Source: Actinomycetes bacterium (lineage in GTDB: Bacteria > Actinomycetota > Acidimicrobiia > Acidimicrobiales > Acidimicrobilacustridaceae). Taken from it: 64,000 bases of DNA. The notes beneath the pieces were generated by a model that saw only the letters and a program-made list of their open reading frames with translations, was not told where the DNA came from and did not search any database. Numbering within the stretch: position 1 is the first letter of the stretch; every line of letters starts with the position of its first letter. The DNA is taken from NCBI GenBank assembly GCA_029782025.1, contig JAKOVR010000093.1, positions 1 to 64,000 of the forward strand. Direction: 5' to 3'. The translations under genes were made by a program, and so were the position numbers. This document shows, one piece after another, positions 57,128 through 64,000 of the stretch.

Positions 57128-58846
57128 TCAGCCCGACGCCCGGGCTTCGGCCCGCAGCACGTCCTTGCGCACCTTGCCGGTGTCGGTCTTCGGCAGCGGT
57201 TCGGTTCGTAGGTCGAACGTGGCCGGGACCTTGAAGTCGGCCAGCGTCTCGGCCACCCAGCGACGTAGGTCGCCGGCGGTGACTGCGGCGGACGACGCGA
57301 GGTGGACGACGGCGTGCACGGCCTCGCCCAGATCGGCGTCGGGGATGCCGACCACGGCCGCCTCGAGCACGTCCGGATGGGCGAGGAGCCGGTCCTCGAT
57401 CTCGATGCAGCCGATGTTCTCGCCGCCCCGGATGATGAGGTCCTTGGCCCGATCGGTGAGGTACAGCCACCCGTCCTCGTCGAGGTGGCCGAGATCGCCC
57501 GTGCGGAGCCAACCGTCGACGATGGCCTCGGCCGTGGCCTCCGGCTGGTTCCAGTACCCGGCGATCAGGTGCGGTCCCCGCACGCAGATCTCCCCGGTGG
57601 TGCCCGCCGGCAAGGCGCGACCGTCGGGGTCGCGGATCTCGACATCGACGGTGAGCATGGCCCGACCGACCGAACCCGGCCGCTCCTGCCGGGACCGTCC
57701 ACCGTTGAAGACCGACACGCCCGACGTCTCGGTCAGGCCGTAGAGGTTGGACTGGTAGACGACGTTGGGGAACGTCTCGCGCACCGCGGCGGTGAGGTCG
57801 GTGGGGACGGGGGCGCCGCCGAAGCCAACGTTGCGAACCGTGCCGAGGTCGTAGCGATGGCGGTCGGGGTGCTGGCACACCCGGGCCGCCATCGTGGGCA
57901 CCGACGCCCACGCCGTGACCCGCTCCCGCTCGATCAGCTCCATGGCCGTGACCGGGTCGAAGCGGCCGGCCAGCATCACCAGCTTCCACCCGGCCAGGAA
58001 CCCGCCGACGAGGTGGGCCTGGGTGCCGCTCACGTGGAACAGCGGGACGCACAGGAGGCGCACCTCGTCCGTGGCCGGCGGCGCGCTGTCGGCCGGGTTA
58101 GCGAGGGCGTTGACGGCGGCGATGCCGCTCACGTTGTGAGTCGACGCGATCCAGGCCCGATGGGTGGCGACGGCGCCCTTCGGACGCCCGGTGGTGCCGC
58201 TGGTGTAGAGGATCACCGCGGGGTCGTCCTCCCCGATCGGCACCTCCGGGAAGGCATCGGTGGGTTGCGCGTGCAGGTCGGCGGCGTCGTGGACCCGGGG
58301 GTCGGCGGCGAGGTCGTCGGGGTGGGCGTCGATTACGTAGATCCGCTCGACCGACGCCAGCTCGGGGAGCAGGCCCCGCAGGCGCTCGAAGCGGGGCCGG
58401 TCGGTCACCAGCACCTTGGCCCCCGAGTCGGCCAGCCCGTAGAGGATCTCGTCGGGCTTCCACCACCCGTTCAAGGCCACGGCGATGCCGCCGGCGTCGA
58501 CGGTGCCCCAGAAGGTGGTGCACCACACGGGATGGTTGGCGGCGAGGATGGCCACCCGGTCGCCCGGCTCCAGCCCCGCCCCGCCGGGCCCGAAGAGCAC
58601 GGCCGACACCGAGTTGGCGCACCGGAAGAAGTCCCCGTAGGTCCACCGGAGGTCGCCGAAGACGAGCGCGTCGCGGTGGGCACGCCGATCGACGGTGAAC
58701 CTCGCCAGCTCCCGCAGCGAACGGAACCGCTGGACGAAGGCCTTGGTGGGGACGCCTCGGACGTCGACCAACTCGATCTCGAACCGGGCACCGGGCGCGG
58801 TGAGCTCGACGATCGCCTCGTCCACGGTCAGCGCCGGCCGGCCCAT
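57128..58846 (-). CDS. Class I adenylate-forming enzyme (acyl-CoA synthetase-like)
   Basis: The 572-residue protein has the ANL motifs: AVILYTSGTTGRPKGAV (P-loop), YGLTETSGVS, GWLRTGDLGHLDEDGWLY with the hinge Asp, and LPKTDTGKVRKD with the catalytic Lys. It should activate a carboxylic acid as adenylate and transfer it to CoA. It lies 43 bases downstream of the second amidohydrolase on the same strand, so they are probably co-transcribed from the operator-controlled promoter. The N-terminal 45 residues contain an unusual extension before the family start. Confidence 0.9.
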   Translation of the reverse strand: MGRPALTVDEAIVELTAPGARFEIELVDVRGVPTKAFVQRFRSLRELARFTVDRRAHRDALVFGDLRWTYGDFFRCANSVSAVLFGPGGAGLEPGDRVAILAANHPVWCTTFWGTVDAGGIAVALNGWWKPDEILYGLADSGAKVLVTDRPRFERLRGLLPELASVERIYVIDAHPDDLAADPRVHDAADLHAQPTDAFPEVPIGEDDPAVILYTSGTTGRPKGAVATHRAWIASTHNVSGIAAVNALANPADSAPPATDEVRLLCVPLFHVSGTQAHLVGGFLAGWKLVMLAGRFDPVTAMELIERERVTAWASVPTMAARVCQHPDRHRYDLGTVRNVGFGGAPVPTDLTAAVRETFPNVVYQSNLYGLTETSGVSVFNGGRSRQERPGSVGRAMLTVDVEIRDPDGRALPAGTTGEICVRGPHLIAGYWNQPEATAEAIVDGWLRTGDLGHLDEDGWLYLTDRAKDLIIRGGENIGCIEIEDRLLAHPDVLEAAVVGIPDADLGEAVHAVVHLASSAAVTAGDLRRWVAETLADFKVPATFDLRTEPLPKTDTGKVRKDVLRAEARASG

Positions 58847-58889
58847 CCGCTCGCCTCGCCTCGTCCGGTGCGCCGCGACCGACCGAGGG

Positions 58890-60074
58890 TCACGCCGGCA
58901 GGAGCTCGGTCAGCTCGACCGCGTTGGCGTAGAGGATCCGATCGCGATCCCCTTCCGGCAGGCCGGCGATCTCGGGAAGGATGTCGCGGGGCTCGGCCAG
59001 CCCTTCGATGTGGGGCCAGTCCGACCCGAACAGCACACGATCGGCGCCCATCAGTTCGGCCACCTCGGCGATGTCGTCCTCCCAGAAGGGGTTGATCCAG
59101 ACGTGCTGGCGGAAGGTGTCGGCGGGATCCTCGGCGAAGTACCCGGGCAGCCGGTTCTTGGCGTGGGCCAGCTTGCGGAACAGGTCGGGCAGGTACTCCG
59201 ACCCGTTCTCCACCGACGCGACCCGCACCCGGGGGAACCGCTCGAACAGCCGGTCGTAGACGAGGGTGATCAGGAAGTCGTAGATCGCCCGCTCGGGGTT
59301 GAGGCTGGCCACGGTCGGACGCTTGCCCCCACCGATGGTCTCGAGGGTGAGGCCCTTCGGGTAGCCGTTGGTGGAGTAGCCCGAGTTGCTGACGTGGGCG
59401 ATGACGGTGACCCCCGCTTCGTTGACCCGGGCCCAGAACGGATCGAACCGGGGGTCGGCGGGCGAGTAGCTGCCGGTGGGGGTGAACACGGCGGCGGGCC
59501 GGAGGGCGACGATCCGGGCGCCCTGGTCGAGGGCCCAGTCCAGCTCCCGGCAGGCCCAGTCGATGTCGGTCAGGGTCAGGTAGGGGGCGGCGTAGATGGT
59601 GTCCTTGACGTTCATGCCCCAGTCGTCGGCCACCCAGCGGTTGAAGCCCTGGAACAACGCACACACCGCGTCGGGGTCGCGCTTCAGGCGCTCCTCGTAG
59701 AGCACGCCGAGCGTCGGGAACAGCCACACCCCCTCCACGCCCTGCTCGGCGATTCGCTCGAGCCGGGCGTCACGGTCCATGTACTCGGGCGGCATGGGCT
59801 CCACCGCCGACTTGATGAGCTCCTCGGCCGACCGGCCCTCCGGGTTGCCCCGGAAGTACTCCCGCAGCACCCCGGGCTTGCTGACCGGGTTGAAGGTGGG
59901 GTTGGTCACCTGGCGGTCGATGCGCCCCCCGACGAGGTGGTAACGGCGACCGTCGAGCTCGACCCACTGCACGCACCTCGGCTGCATGGCCCGGGGCACG
60001 TGCCGGGTGAAGGCGTCGGGAGCTTCGTAGTAGTGGTTGTCGGCGTCGAAGATGCGGACGGATGCCTCGGTCAT
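58890..60074 (-). CDS. Amidohydrolase-family enzyme (decarboxylase-like), copy B
   Basis: The 394-residue protein resembles the first amidohydrolase in outline: VRIFDADNHYYEAPDAF near the start (D-N-H in place of HxH), VWLFPTLGVLYEERL, VTVIAHVSNSGYSTNG, VASVENGSEYLPDLFRKL and LFGSDWPHIEGLAEP with the catalytic Asp. Many actinobacterial clusters pair such enzymes with acyl-CoA ligases in the breakdown of aromatic or alicyclic acids; the same is inferred here. It leads the operon with the ligase gene and is preceded by operator B. Confidence 0.83.
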   Translation of the reverse strand: MTEASVRIFDADNHYYEAPDAFTRHVPRAMQPRCVQWVELDGRRYHLVGGRIDRQVTNPTFNPVSKPGVLREYFRGNPEGRSAEELIKSAVEPMPPEYMDRDARLERIAEQGVEGVWLFPTLGVLYEERLKRDPDAVCALFQGFNRWVADDWGMNVKDTIYAAPYLTLTDIDWACRELDWALDQGARIVALRPAAVFTPTGSYSPADPRFDPFWARVNEAGVTVIAHVSNSGYSTNGYPKGLTLETIGGGKRPTVASLNPERAIYDFLITLVYDRLFERFPRVRVASVENGSEYLPDLFRKLAHAKNRLPGYFAEDPADTFRQHVWINPFWEDDIAEVAELMGADRVLFGSDWPHIEGLAEPRDILPEIAGLPEGDRDRILYANAVELTELLPA

Positions 60075-60134
60075 GGTCGCTCCAGTGGATCAGGCGTCGG
60101 ACGGCGAGCGCATGGCGTCGACCTTACAGGCCGT

Positions 60135-60162
60135 GAAAGACATTTTCCAGAACCGTCTTGCC
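60135..60162. promoter_or_regulatory. Operator B of the amidohydrolase regulon
   Basis: AAAGACATTTTCC then GAAC then CGTCTTGCC: the same palindrome as operator A with one arm mismatch, 61 bases before the ATG at 60074. Confidence 0.65.
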
Positions 60163-60282
60163 GGGCCTCGGCGCCACCAAGGCCGGGCTCACCTCCTGCT
60201 CGTCGGCGCGCCAGATGGCCGGACGGCCGGACGGTCGGACACGAGCGCCTGGTCGCCGGCGCCTACCCTGCGGTCGTGGGGG

Positions 60283-61599
60283 ATGACCGTGGCTGACCCG
60301 ATCCTGATCGCCTCGCCTGGCGTCATCGTGGCCGGATTGTTGACCGCGGGCCTGGCGCAGCGGCATCGCCGGACCGCGCTCCAACGCCGCGTCGCCAGGG
60401 CGGCGGCCGAACGTGGGCTCACCCCTGCCCCGCTCCCCGATGCCATCCTGGGCCCGACGGCTCCGGGACCGTCGACGTCCCCCTCGCCCTTCGCCGCCAT
60501 CCGGAGCGGCACCCCGGTCGCGGGCGTCACCGTCAGCGGCTCGGTCTCGGGCCTCCCGGTGTGGTTCACGGTCTTCGAGTTCGCCGACGCGCACGGGAGC
60601 GGGTGGAACGCCGCAGCCATCGTGCGCCTGCCCGACGGAGAGCGGCCGCACATCCTCGCGGCGCGAAGTGGCCGATCCGTCGCCCCCGGCGCCGATCGAG
60701 ACATGATTCCCCTCCTCCATGATCCCGATGCCCGGAGCCTGACCGTCCTCGCTGACCGAGCGGCCAGAGGCACCGGGGCGATCCGACTCGCTCGCACCGT
60801 CCTCGAGCACTTCGATGCCGATCTCGACGTCGTGGAGGTGCGAGGAGCGTGGCTCCTCGCCGTTGGCAGCAGCATCCGGGACCTGCGGGCCCTCGACGCC
60901 GCGCTGACGTTGCGTGCCGCCATCGACCGCGAGGGCCGCTCCCCCGGCGACCCGGCCGCGACCGCGAGCGGCCGATCGCTGTTCGTCGACGAGGCGCGCA
61001 TCATGGGCCTGCGCCCGACGCCGGCGCCGGCCGAACTGATGGCACTCGACGCCGCGAACGACGATGGCGGGGCTGCGCCGTGGGTGTCGGTGCAGTCGCC
61101 GTTCGAGATCCTCCCCGCGCGCACCACGCCCCCGACCATCGTGGGCGGGACGGCGGCGGGCCGCCCGGTCTGGATCGGCCAAGGTCGGGCCGTGGACGCC
61201 CGCGGCGCCGTCCGGGCCGATCTGGAGTGGGCGATCCTCGGGCTCCGATGCCAACGCCTCCCCCACGTCGTGGTGGCAGGGAGCAGGGCGGTCGCCACCC
61301 CCCGCGCGGGCGGGCACCTCCGAGGCCATCCCGCCTCCGGGCTGCCCGGGGGCCGCTGGTGGAGCCTGGGTCCCGCCGGCGCCGACCCCGTCGCCGGTCA
61401 GCTCGCCGCCCTGCTCTCCGGTGGGCCGGATCGCACCATGTCGATCGAGGTCAAGGACCACTGGCTCGTCGTCGCTCGACCGATGACGGCCAGCGCCGGC
61501 AGCGTCGCCGTCGCCACCATCGTTGCCGATGCCATCGAGGGGTCGGGCATCGAACCCGCGCCCGAGCCGGACTGGTCGCCACCCGCCGACCTCGCCTGA
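60283..61599 (+). CDS. Membrane-anchored protein of unknown function
   Basis: The 438-residue protein starts with one hydrophobic segment (ILIASPGVIVAGLLTAGLA) then RHRRTALQRRVARAA, so the bulk should be cytosolic. The soluble part looks like two repeated alpha/beta halves: VFEFADAHGSGWNAAAIVRL with VVEVRGAWLLAVGS, and later PWVSVQSPFEILP with IEVKDHWLVVARP. No family is recognised. ATG 60283 lies 13 bases after a TACCCT box. The region upstream (60163-60282) separates it from operator B. Confidence 0.6.
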   Translation: MTVADPILIASPGVIVAGLLTAGLAQRHRRTALQRRVARAAAERGLTPAPLPDAILGPTAPGPSTSPSPFAAIRSGTPVAGVTVSGSVSGLPVWFTVFEFADAHGSGWNAAAIVRLPDGERPHILAARSGRSVAPGADRDMIPLLHDPDARSLTVLADRAARGTGAIRLARTVLEHFDADLDVVEVRGAWLLAVGSSIRDLRALDAALTLRAAIDREGRSPGDPAATASGRSLFVDEARIMGLRPTPAPAELMALDAANDDGGAAPWVSVQSPFEILPARTTPPTIVGGTAAGRPVWIGQGRAVDARGAVRADLEWAILGLRCQRLPHVVVAGSRAVATPRAGGHLRGHPASGLPGGRWWSLGPAGADPVAGQLAALLSGGPDRTMSIEVKDHWLVVARPMTASAGSVAVATIVADAIEGSGIEPAPEPDWSPPADLA

Positions 61600-61776
61600 T
61601 CCCCCCTGCGGGCGCCGTCATCGGTCAGCCGGGGCGTCCCGTCCTTCGTGTCCTCCCGGGCATCGTCGCCAAGGCGCGCCGGGACGGCAAGACTGACCCA
61701 ACGCGATGACACACGTCGAGCCAGGCACTGGCTCGACGTGGTGGCCGAGCGTCCGACGAGGGGATCTCTGGTCGCC

Positions 61777-62448
61777 ATGTGCTTCAGCGCCAACGTCAGC
61801 CTGGCCACCGGGGTCGTCGTCGGCGGCGCGGGCGCGGCGACCATCCCGTTCATCCACCAACGCCGTGAGGTCGCGTTCGCCACGCTCCCCCTGGTGTTCT
61901 CAGCCCACCAGTTGCTCGAGGGCATCGTCTGGCGCCACGTCGACGCCGCCGGCGGTACGGCCGTCAGCACCCCGGTCGTGCTGGTGTGGCAGTTCGTCGC
62001 CTGGACGTTCCTCCCGATCTACGTCCCGTTCGCGGTGGCCCTCTTCGAGCCCGATCGGCGCCGACGGCAGGCCATGTGGGGCCTGACCGCCGTCGGGGCG
62101 GGCATCGGGACCTTCCTCCTCGTGACGTCGATCGACTCCGGATCCCGGGTCCAGATCGCCCAGCACCACCTGCAGTACGACATCCCCCTCCACCCCGGAT
62201 GGCTCCCGGCGATCCCCTACGTCGCCGCGACCTGCCTCTCGGTCCTGCTCTCCAGCCATCCCTTCGTCGTGCGGTTCGGCATCGCGCTCACCGCCTCGAT
62301 GGCCCTGTCCGCGGCAATGGACGCCCTCAACTTCTCTTCGGTCTGGTGCTTCTTCGCCGCGGTGCTCAGCCTCGGGATCCTCGTCCACTACCGCACCGCC
62401 TCCCGGGAGAGCCGAGCCGGCCTCCGGCCCGCCGACGCCCACGGCTGA
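61777..62448 (+). CDS. DUF6629-like polytopic membrane protein
   Basis: The 223-residue protein begins MCFSANVSLATGVVVGG, the MCFSA start characteristic of a conserved family of about 220 residues with six or seven membrane helices. Later features include LPLVFSAHQLLEGIVW, IYVPFAVALFEPDRRRRQAM and HHLQYDIPLHPG. The function is unknown. ATG 61777 is the family start; upstream codons have no membrane segment. Seven-base tandem repeats follow its stop codon. Confidence 0.72.
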   Translation: MCFSANVSLATGVVVGGAGAATIPFIHQRREVAFATLPLVFSAHQLLEGIVWRHVDAAGGTAVSTPVVLVWQFVAWTFLPIYVPFAVALFEPDRRRRQAMWGLTAVGAGIGTFLLVTSIDSGSRVQIAQHHLQYDIPLHPGWLPAIPYVAATCLSVLLSSHPFVVRFGIALTASMALSAAMDALNFSSVWCFFAAVLSLGILVHYRTASRESRAGLRPADAHG

Positions 62449-62470
62449 GCGTCGAGCGTCGAGCGTCGAG
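62447..62470. repeat. Three tandem GAGCGTC repeats between convergent genes
   Basis: Three full GAGCGTC units plus GAG fill the gap between the DUF6629-like gene and the ferredoxin gene, starting at the second base of the former's stop codon. The tract is likely prone to slippage. Confidence 0.7.
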
Positions 62471-62471
62471 C

Positions 62472-62876
62472 TCACGGCTCGGACGCGAACACGTCCCGAC
62501 TGTGTTGGAGGAAGAACGTGTGGTCGTGGCCCTTGTTGGGGTCGGTGGCGTTGTACTTCGCCGAAGACGGCGACCCGTCGGGCAGGTGCTCATCGGAGTA
62601 GATCGCTCCGACCGGGCAAACGTCGGGCTGGTAGCACGCGGTGCACGACGTGCACTCGTCCAGGTTGACGTAGAGCAAGGTGTCGCCGAACACGGCGATG
62701 GCCTCCGGGCTCGCCGGGTGCTCGGTCTCGACGATCCCGCTCCCGGCCTCCACCTCGGATACGAGCCTGTTCGTGGCCGCGTCGAACTCGTAGATGCACT
62801 GCACGGGGCACACGTCGACGCACGCACGGTCCTTCACGCCGATGCACGCTTCGGTGATGATCGCCACGCCGGCCAT
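62472..62876 (-). CDS. Seven-iron-type ferredoxin with an insertion
   Basis: The 134-residue protein has two cluster motifs: C11-x7-C19-x3-C23-P-x2-C27 at the N-terminus (ACIGVKDRACVDVCPVQC), and later LDECTSCTACYQPDVCPVG, with Cys spacing x2-x2-x5. About 30 residues separate the motifs beyond the usual distance, and the last spacing is 2 longer than normal. Such ferredoxins carry [3Fe-4S] and [4Fe-4S] clusters and serve P450s and other oxidoreductases. The ATG follows GAGGCGGTG. It may serve the P450 at 39681. Confidence 0.85.
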   Translation of the reverse strand: MAGVAIITEACIGVKDRACVDVCPVQCIYEFDAATNRLVSEVEAGSGIVETEHPASPEAIAVFGDTLLYVNLDECTSCTACYQPDVCPVGAIYSDEHLPDGSPSSAKYNATDPNKGHDHTFFLQHSRDVFASEP

Positions 62877-62887
62877 GGTTCACCGCC

Positions 62888-63007
62888 TCACGGTCGGAAG
62901 GGACGGCTGCTGACCGCAGCGGCCGGCGTCGACTCGACCAGCTGGTCGGTGCGGTCGATGGCGTGGTGGCCGTCGACCGTGTCGGGGGTGGTGTGGCGTG
63001 GGGTCAC
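62888..63007 (-). CDS. Possible small ORF upstream of the ferredoxin
   Basis: A GTG at 63007 preceded by GGAACGAGG opens 39 codons (TPRHTTPDTVDGHHAIDR, then VESTPAAAVSSRPFRP), ending 11 bases before the ferredoxin ATG. Length, spacing and ribosome-binding site fit a small upstream peptide, but no conserved family is known to me and chance cannot be excluded. Confidence 0.25.
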   Translation of the reverse strand: MTPRHTTPDTVDGHHAIDRTDQLVESTPAAAVSSRPFRP

Positions 63008-63320
63008 GGGTGCCTCGTTCCTGGCGTCGGCGTCTGGTGGATGACGCGCTGCCGGGGTCTTGAGCACCGCTCCCCGGGCCGGCGGGCCCGGACGACACGT
63101 GGGGATCCGTCGTGTCGGCCCCCGTAGCGTACCGCCACACGCCTCGGGACCGGTTCGGTACCTCCGCACGACAACTCCCCTTCCCGATGACCGGGGCGCG
63201 CCCATTGGGGGTAGCATGCCAGTAGCCCTCCTTCCCGGACGGCCTGCCGAGATTCGGCAGAGGAGCGATGCCCCGGTCCCTGGCAGCGCGTCGATACGAC
63301 GCCACCAGAAGGGGCAGACC
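63008..63320. promoter_or_regulatory. Intergenic/5' leader region of the sigma-factor gene
   Basis: The gap holds TAGCAT (63212-63217), about 100 bases before the sigma-factor ATG. Within this presumed leader CTGCCGA (63244-63250), GAT, TCGGCAG (63254-63260) forms a perfect hairpin. An in-frame ATG at 63216 could extend the protein by 35 residues but overlaps the -10 box. The rest shows nothing recognisable. Confidence 0.35.
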
Positions 63321-64000
63321 ATGACACCGCTCACCGAAACCGGCGTTCGGCCCCACGTCGCCGTCGTCGACCACCCATCCGACTCGACCGATGCGCTGCT
63401 GCAGCGCTACCAGGTGGAGCGGACCCTGGCCCTTCGGAACGAGATCGTCGAAGCCAACCTGTGGTTGGGCGACTACTTCGTCCGTCGGTACAGCACCCGA
63501 GGGGTCCCCGTCGAGGATCTCCGACAAGTCGCCTCGATGGCCATCGTCCTCGCCGTCGAGCGGTTCGATCCCGCCCATGGCGTCGCCTTGCGCACCTTCG
63601 CCTCCCGCACGATCGACGGTGAGCTCAAGCGCTACTTCCGGGATCACACCTGGGTGGTGCGACCGACCCGGCGCCTCGTCGAACTGCATCTGTGGCTCCG
63701 CACCGAGATCGAGGACCTCACGCACCGTCTGGGGCACGCACCCCCACCCGCCGAGATCGCGGTCGAGACCGGGGCCACCGAACGCGACGTCCGCGACGCC
63801 TTGGAGGCCGCGGTCGCACGGTACCCCGGGCGCATCGACCACGGAGAACGGCCGGACGACGGACCCGTGGCCCACCTCCCCGCGTCCGAGCGGGCCGAGC
63901 GGCAGTTCGACGCCGTCCTCGACAGGCTCACGGCCTCCGCCGTGCTCGACCATCTGGCCGACCGGCAGCGTCAGGTCCTCGAGATGCGCTACCTCGGAGG
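63321..64000 (+). CDS. SigB/SigF-type RNA polymerase sigma factor (cut by window edge)
   Basis: The frame runs open to the last base, giving at least 226 residues. Region 2 is complete: ALRNEIVEANLWLGDYFVRR, VEDLRQVASMAIVLAVERFD, FASRTIDGELKRYFRDHTW and VVRPTRRL, with the -10-recognising residues of group 3 sigma factors. Region 3 follows (HAPPPAEIAVETGATERDV) and region 4 begins at the right edge (ADRQRQVLEMRYLGG). Such factors direct stress and development genes and are held by anti-sigma factors. ATG 63321 has AGGGG ahead of it. Confidence 0.88.
   Translation, partial: MTPLTETGVRPHVAVVDHPSDSTDALLQRYQVERTLALRNEIVEANLWLGDYFVRRYSTRGVPVEDLRQVASMAIVLAVERFDPAHGVALRTFASRTIDGELKRYFRDHTWVVRPTRRLVELHLWLRTEIEDLTHRLGHAPPPAEIAVETGATERDVRDALEAAVARYPGRIDHGERPDDGPVAHLPASERAERQFDAVLDRLTASAVLDHLADRQRQVLEMRYLG

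Noticed and set aside
61686-61693. Third amidohydrolase-regulon operator (GGCAAGAC)
   Set aside because: Only one half-site is present with no matching arm, so chance is more likely.

Overview
The window is very GC-rich DNA with dense, short-spaced genes on both strands. Two F420-type PPOX proteins, a mycothiol-type DinB/MDMPI protein, LPxTG-like cell-wall anchors, a SigB/SigF-type sigma factor and many TetR, P450 and acyl-CoA genes point to an actinobacterium. The overall mix looks like the class Acidimicrobiia; this is inference, since no rRNA is present. Two tRNAs (Val-GAC, Cys-GCA) are seen. No rRNA, CRISPR array or prophage is visible. The only mobile-element trace is the 3' end of an IS110-type transposase at the left edge.

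Layout. 1-8.7 kb: transposase tail, PPOX protein, PqqD-like protein divergent from a DinG-type helicase, secreted BNR protein, ClC channel and a PIN-domain toxin-antitoxin pair. 8.7-17 kb: tRNA-Val, class V aminotransferase, large LuxR ATPase regulator, tRNA-Cys, a lipoprotein that looks like a copper monooxygenase fused to a cupredoxin, and glutathione peroxidase. 17-20 kb: acyl-CoA dehydrogenase, TetR and SDR. 20-25 kb: a two-component system divergent from a four-gene operon of two Pro-rich surface proteins, ApbE flavin transferase and a ferric-reductase-like membrane protein. 25-28.5 kb: ABC-2 exporter. 28.7-35.4 kb: PAS/GGDEF/EAL protein, phosphoesterase, PI-PLC-like lipoprotein and membrane proteins. 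35.4-39.5 kb: DM13 protein, a Rieske-ThDP fusion enzyme and a Rieske-glutamate-synthase-like fusion enzyme. 39.7-45.3 kb: P450, then TetR with a heterodimeric ABC exporter. 45.3-55 kb: GH5 hydrolase, MDMPI protein, a 1372-residue LPxTG adhesin, polysaccharide deacetylase and small lipoproteins. 55-60 kb: PPOX protein and two amidohydrolases with an acyl-CoA-ligase-like gene, carrying a shared operator. 60-64 kb: unknown membrane proteins, ferredoxin and a truncated sigma factor.

Three window-wide patterns stand out. First, at least 16 genes have a TANNNT-like -10 hexamer ending 5-8 bases before the start codon, so they should make leaderless transcripts. Second, a 47-bp palindrome occurs five times, mostly between convergent genes, and in three cases supplies the stop codon and a Leu-Gly-Ala C-terminus. 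Third, a second element with ~30-bp internal period occurs at two loci.

The most unusual gene pair is the translationally overlapping Rieske-GltS-like and Rieske-ThDP enzymes, followed by a DM13 protein: a candidate undescribed redox pathway.
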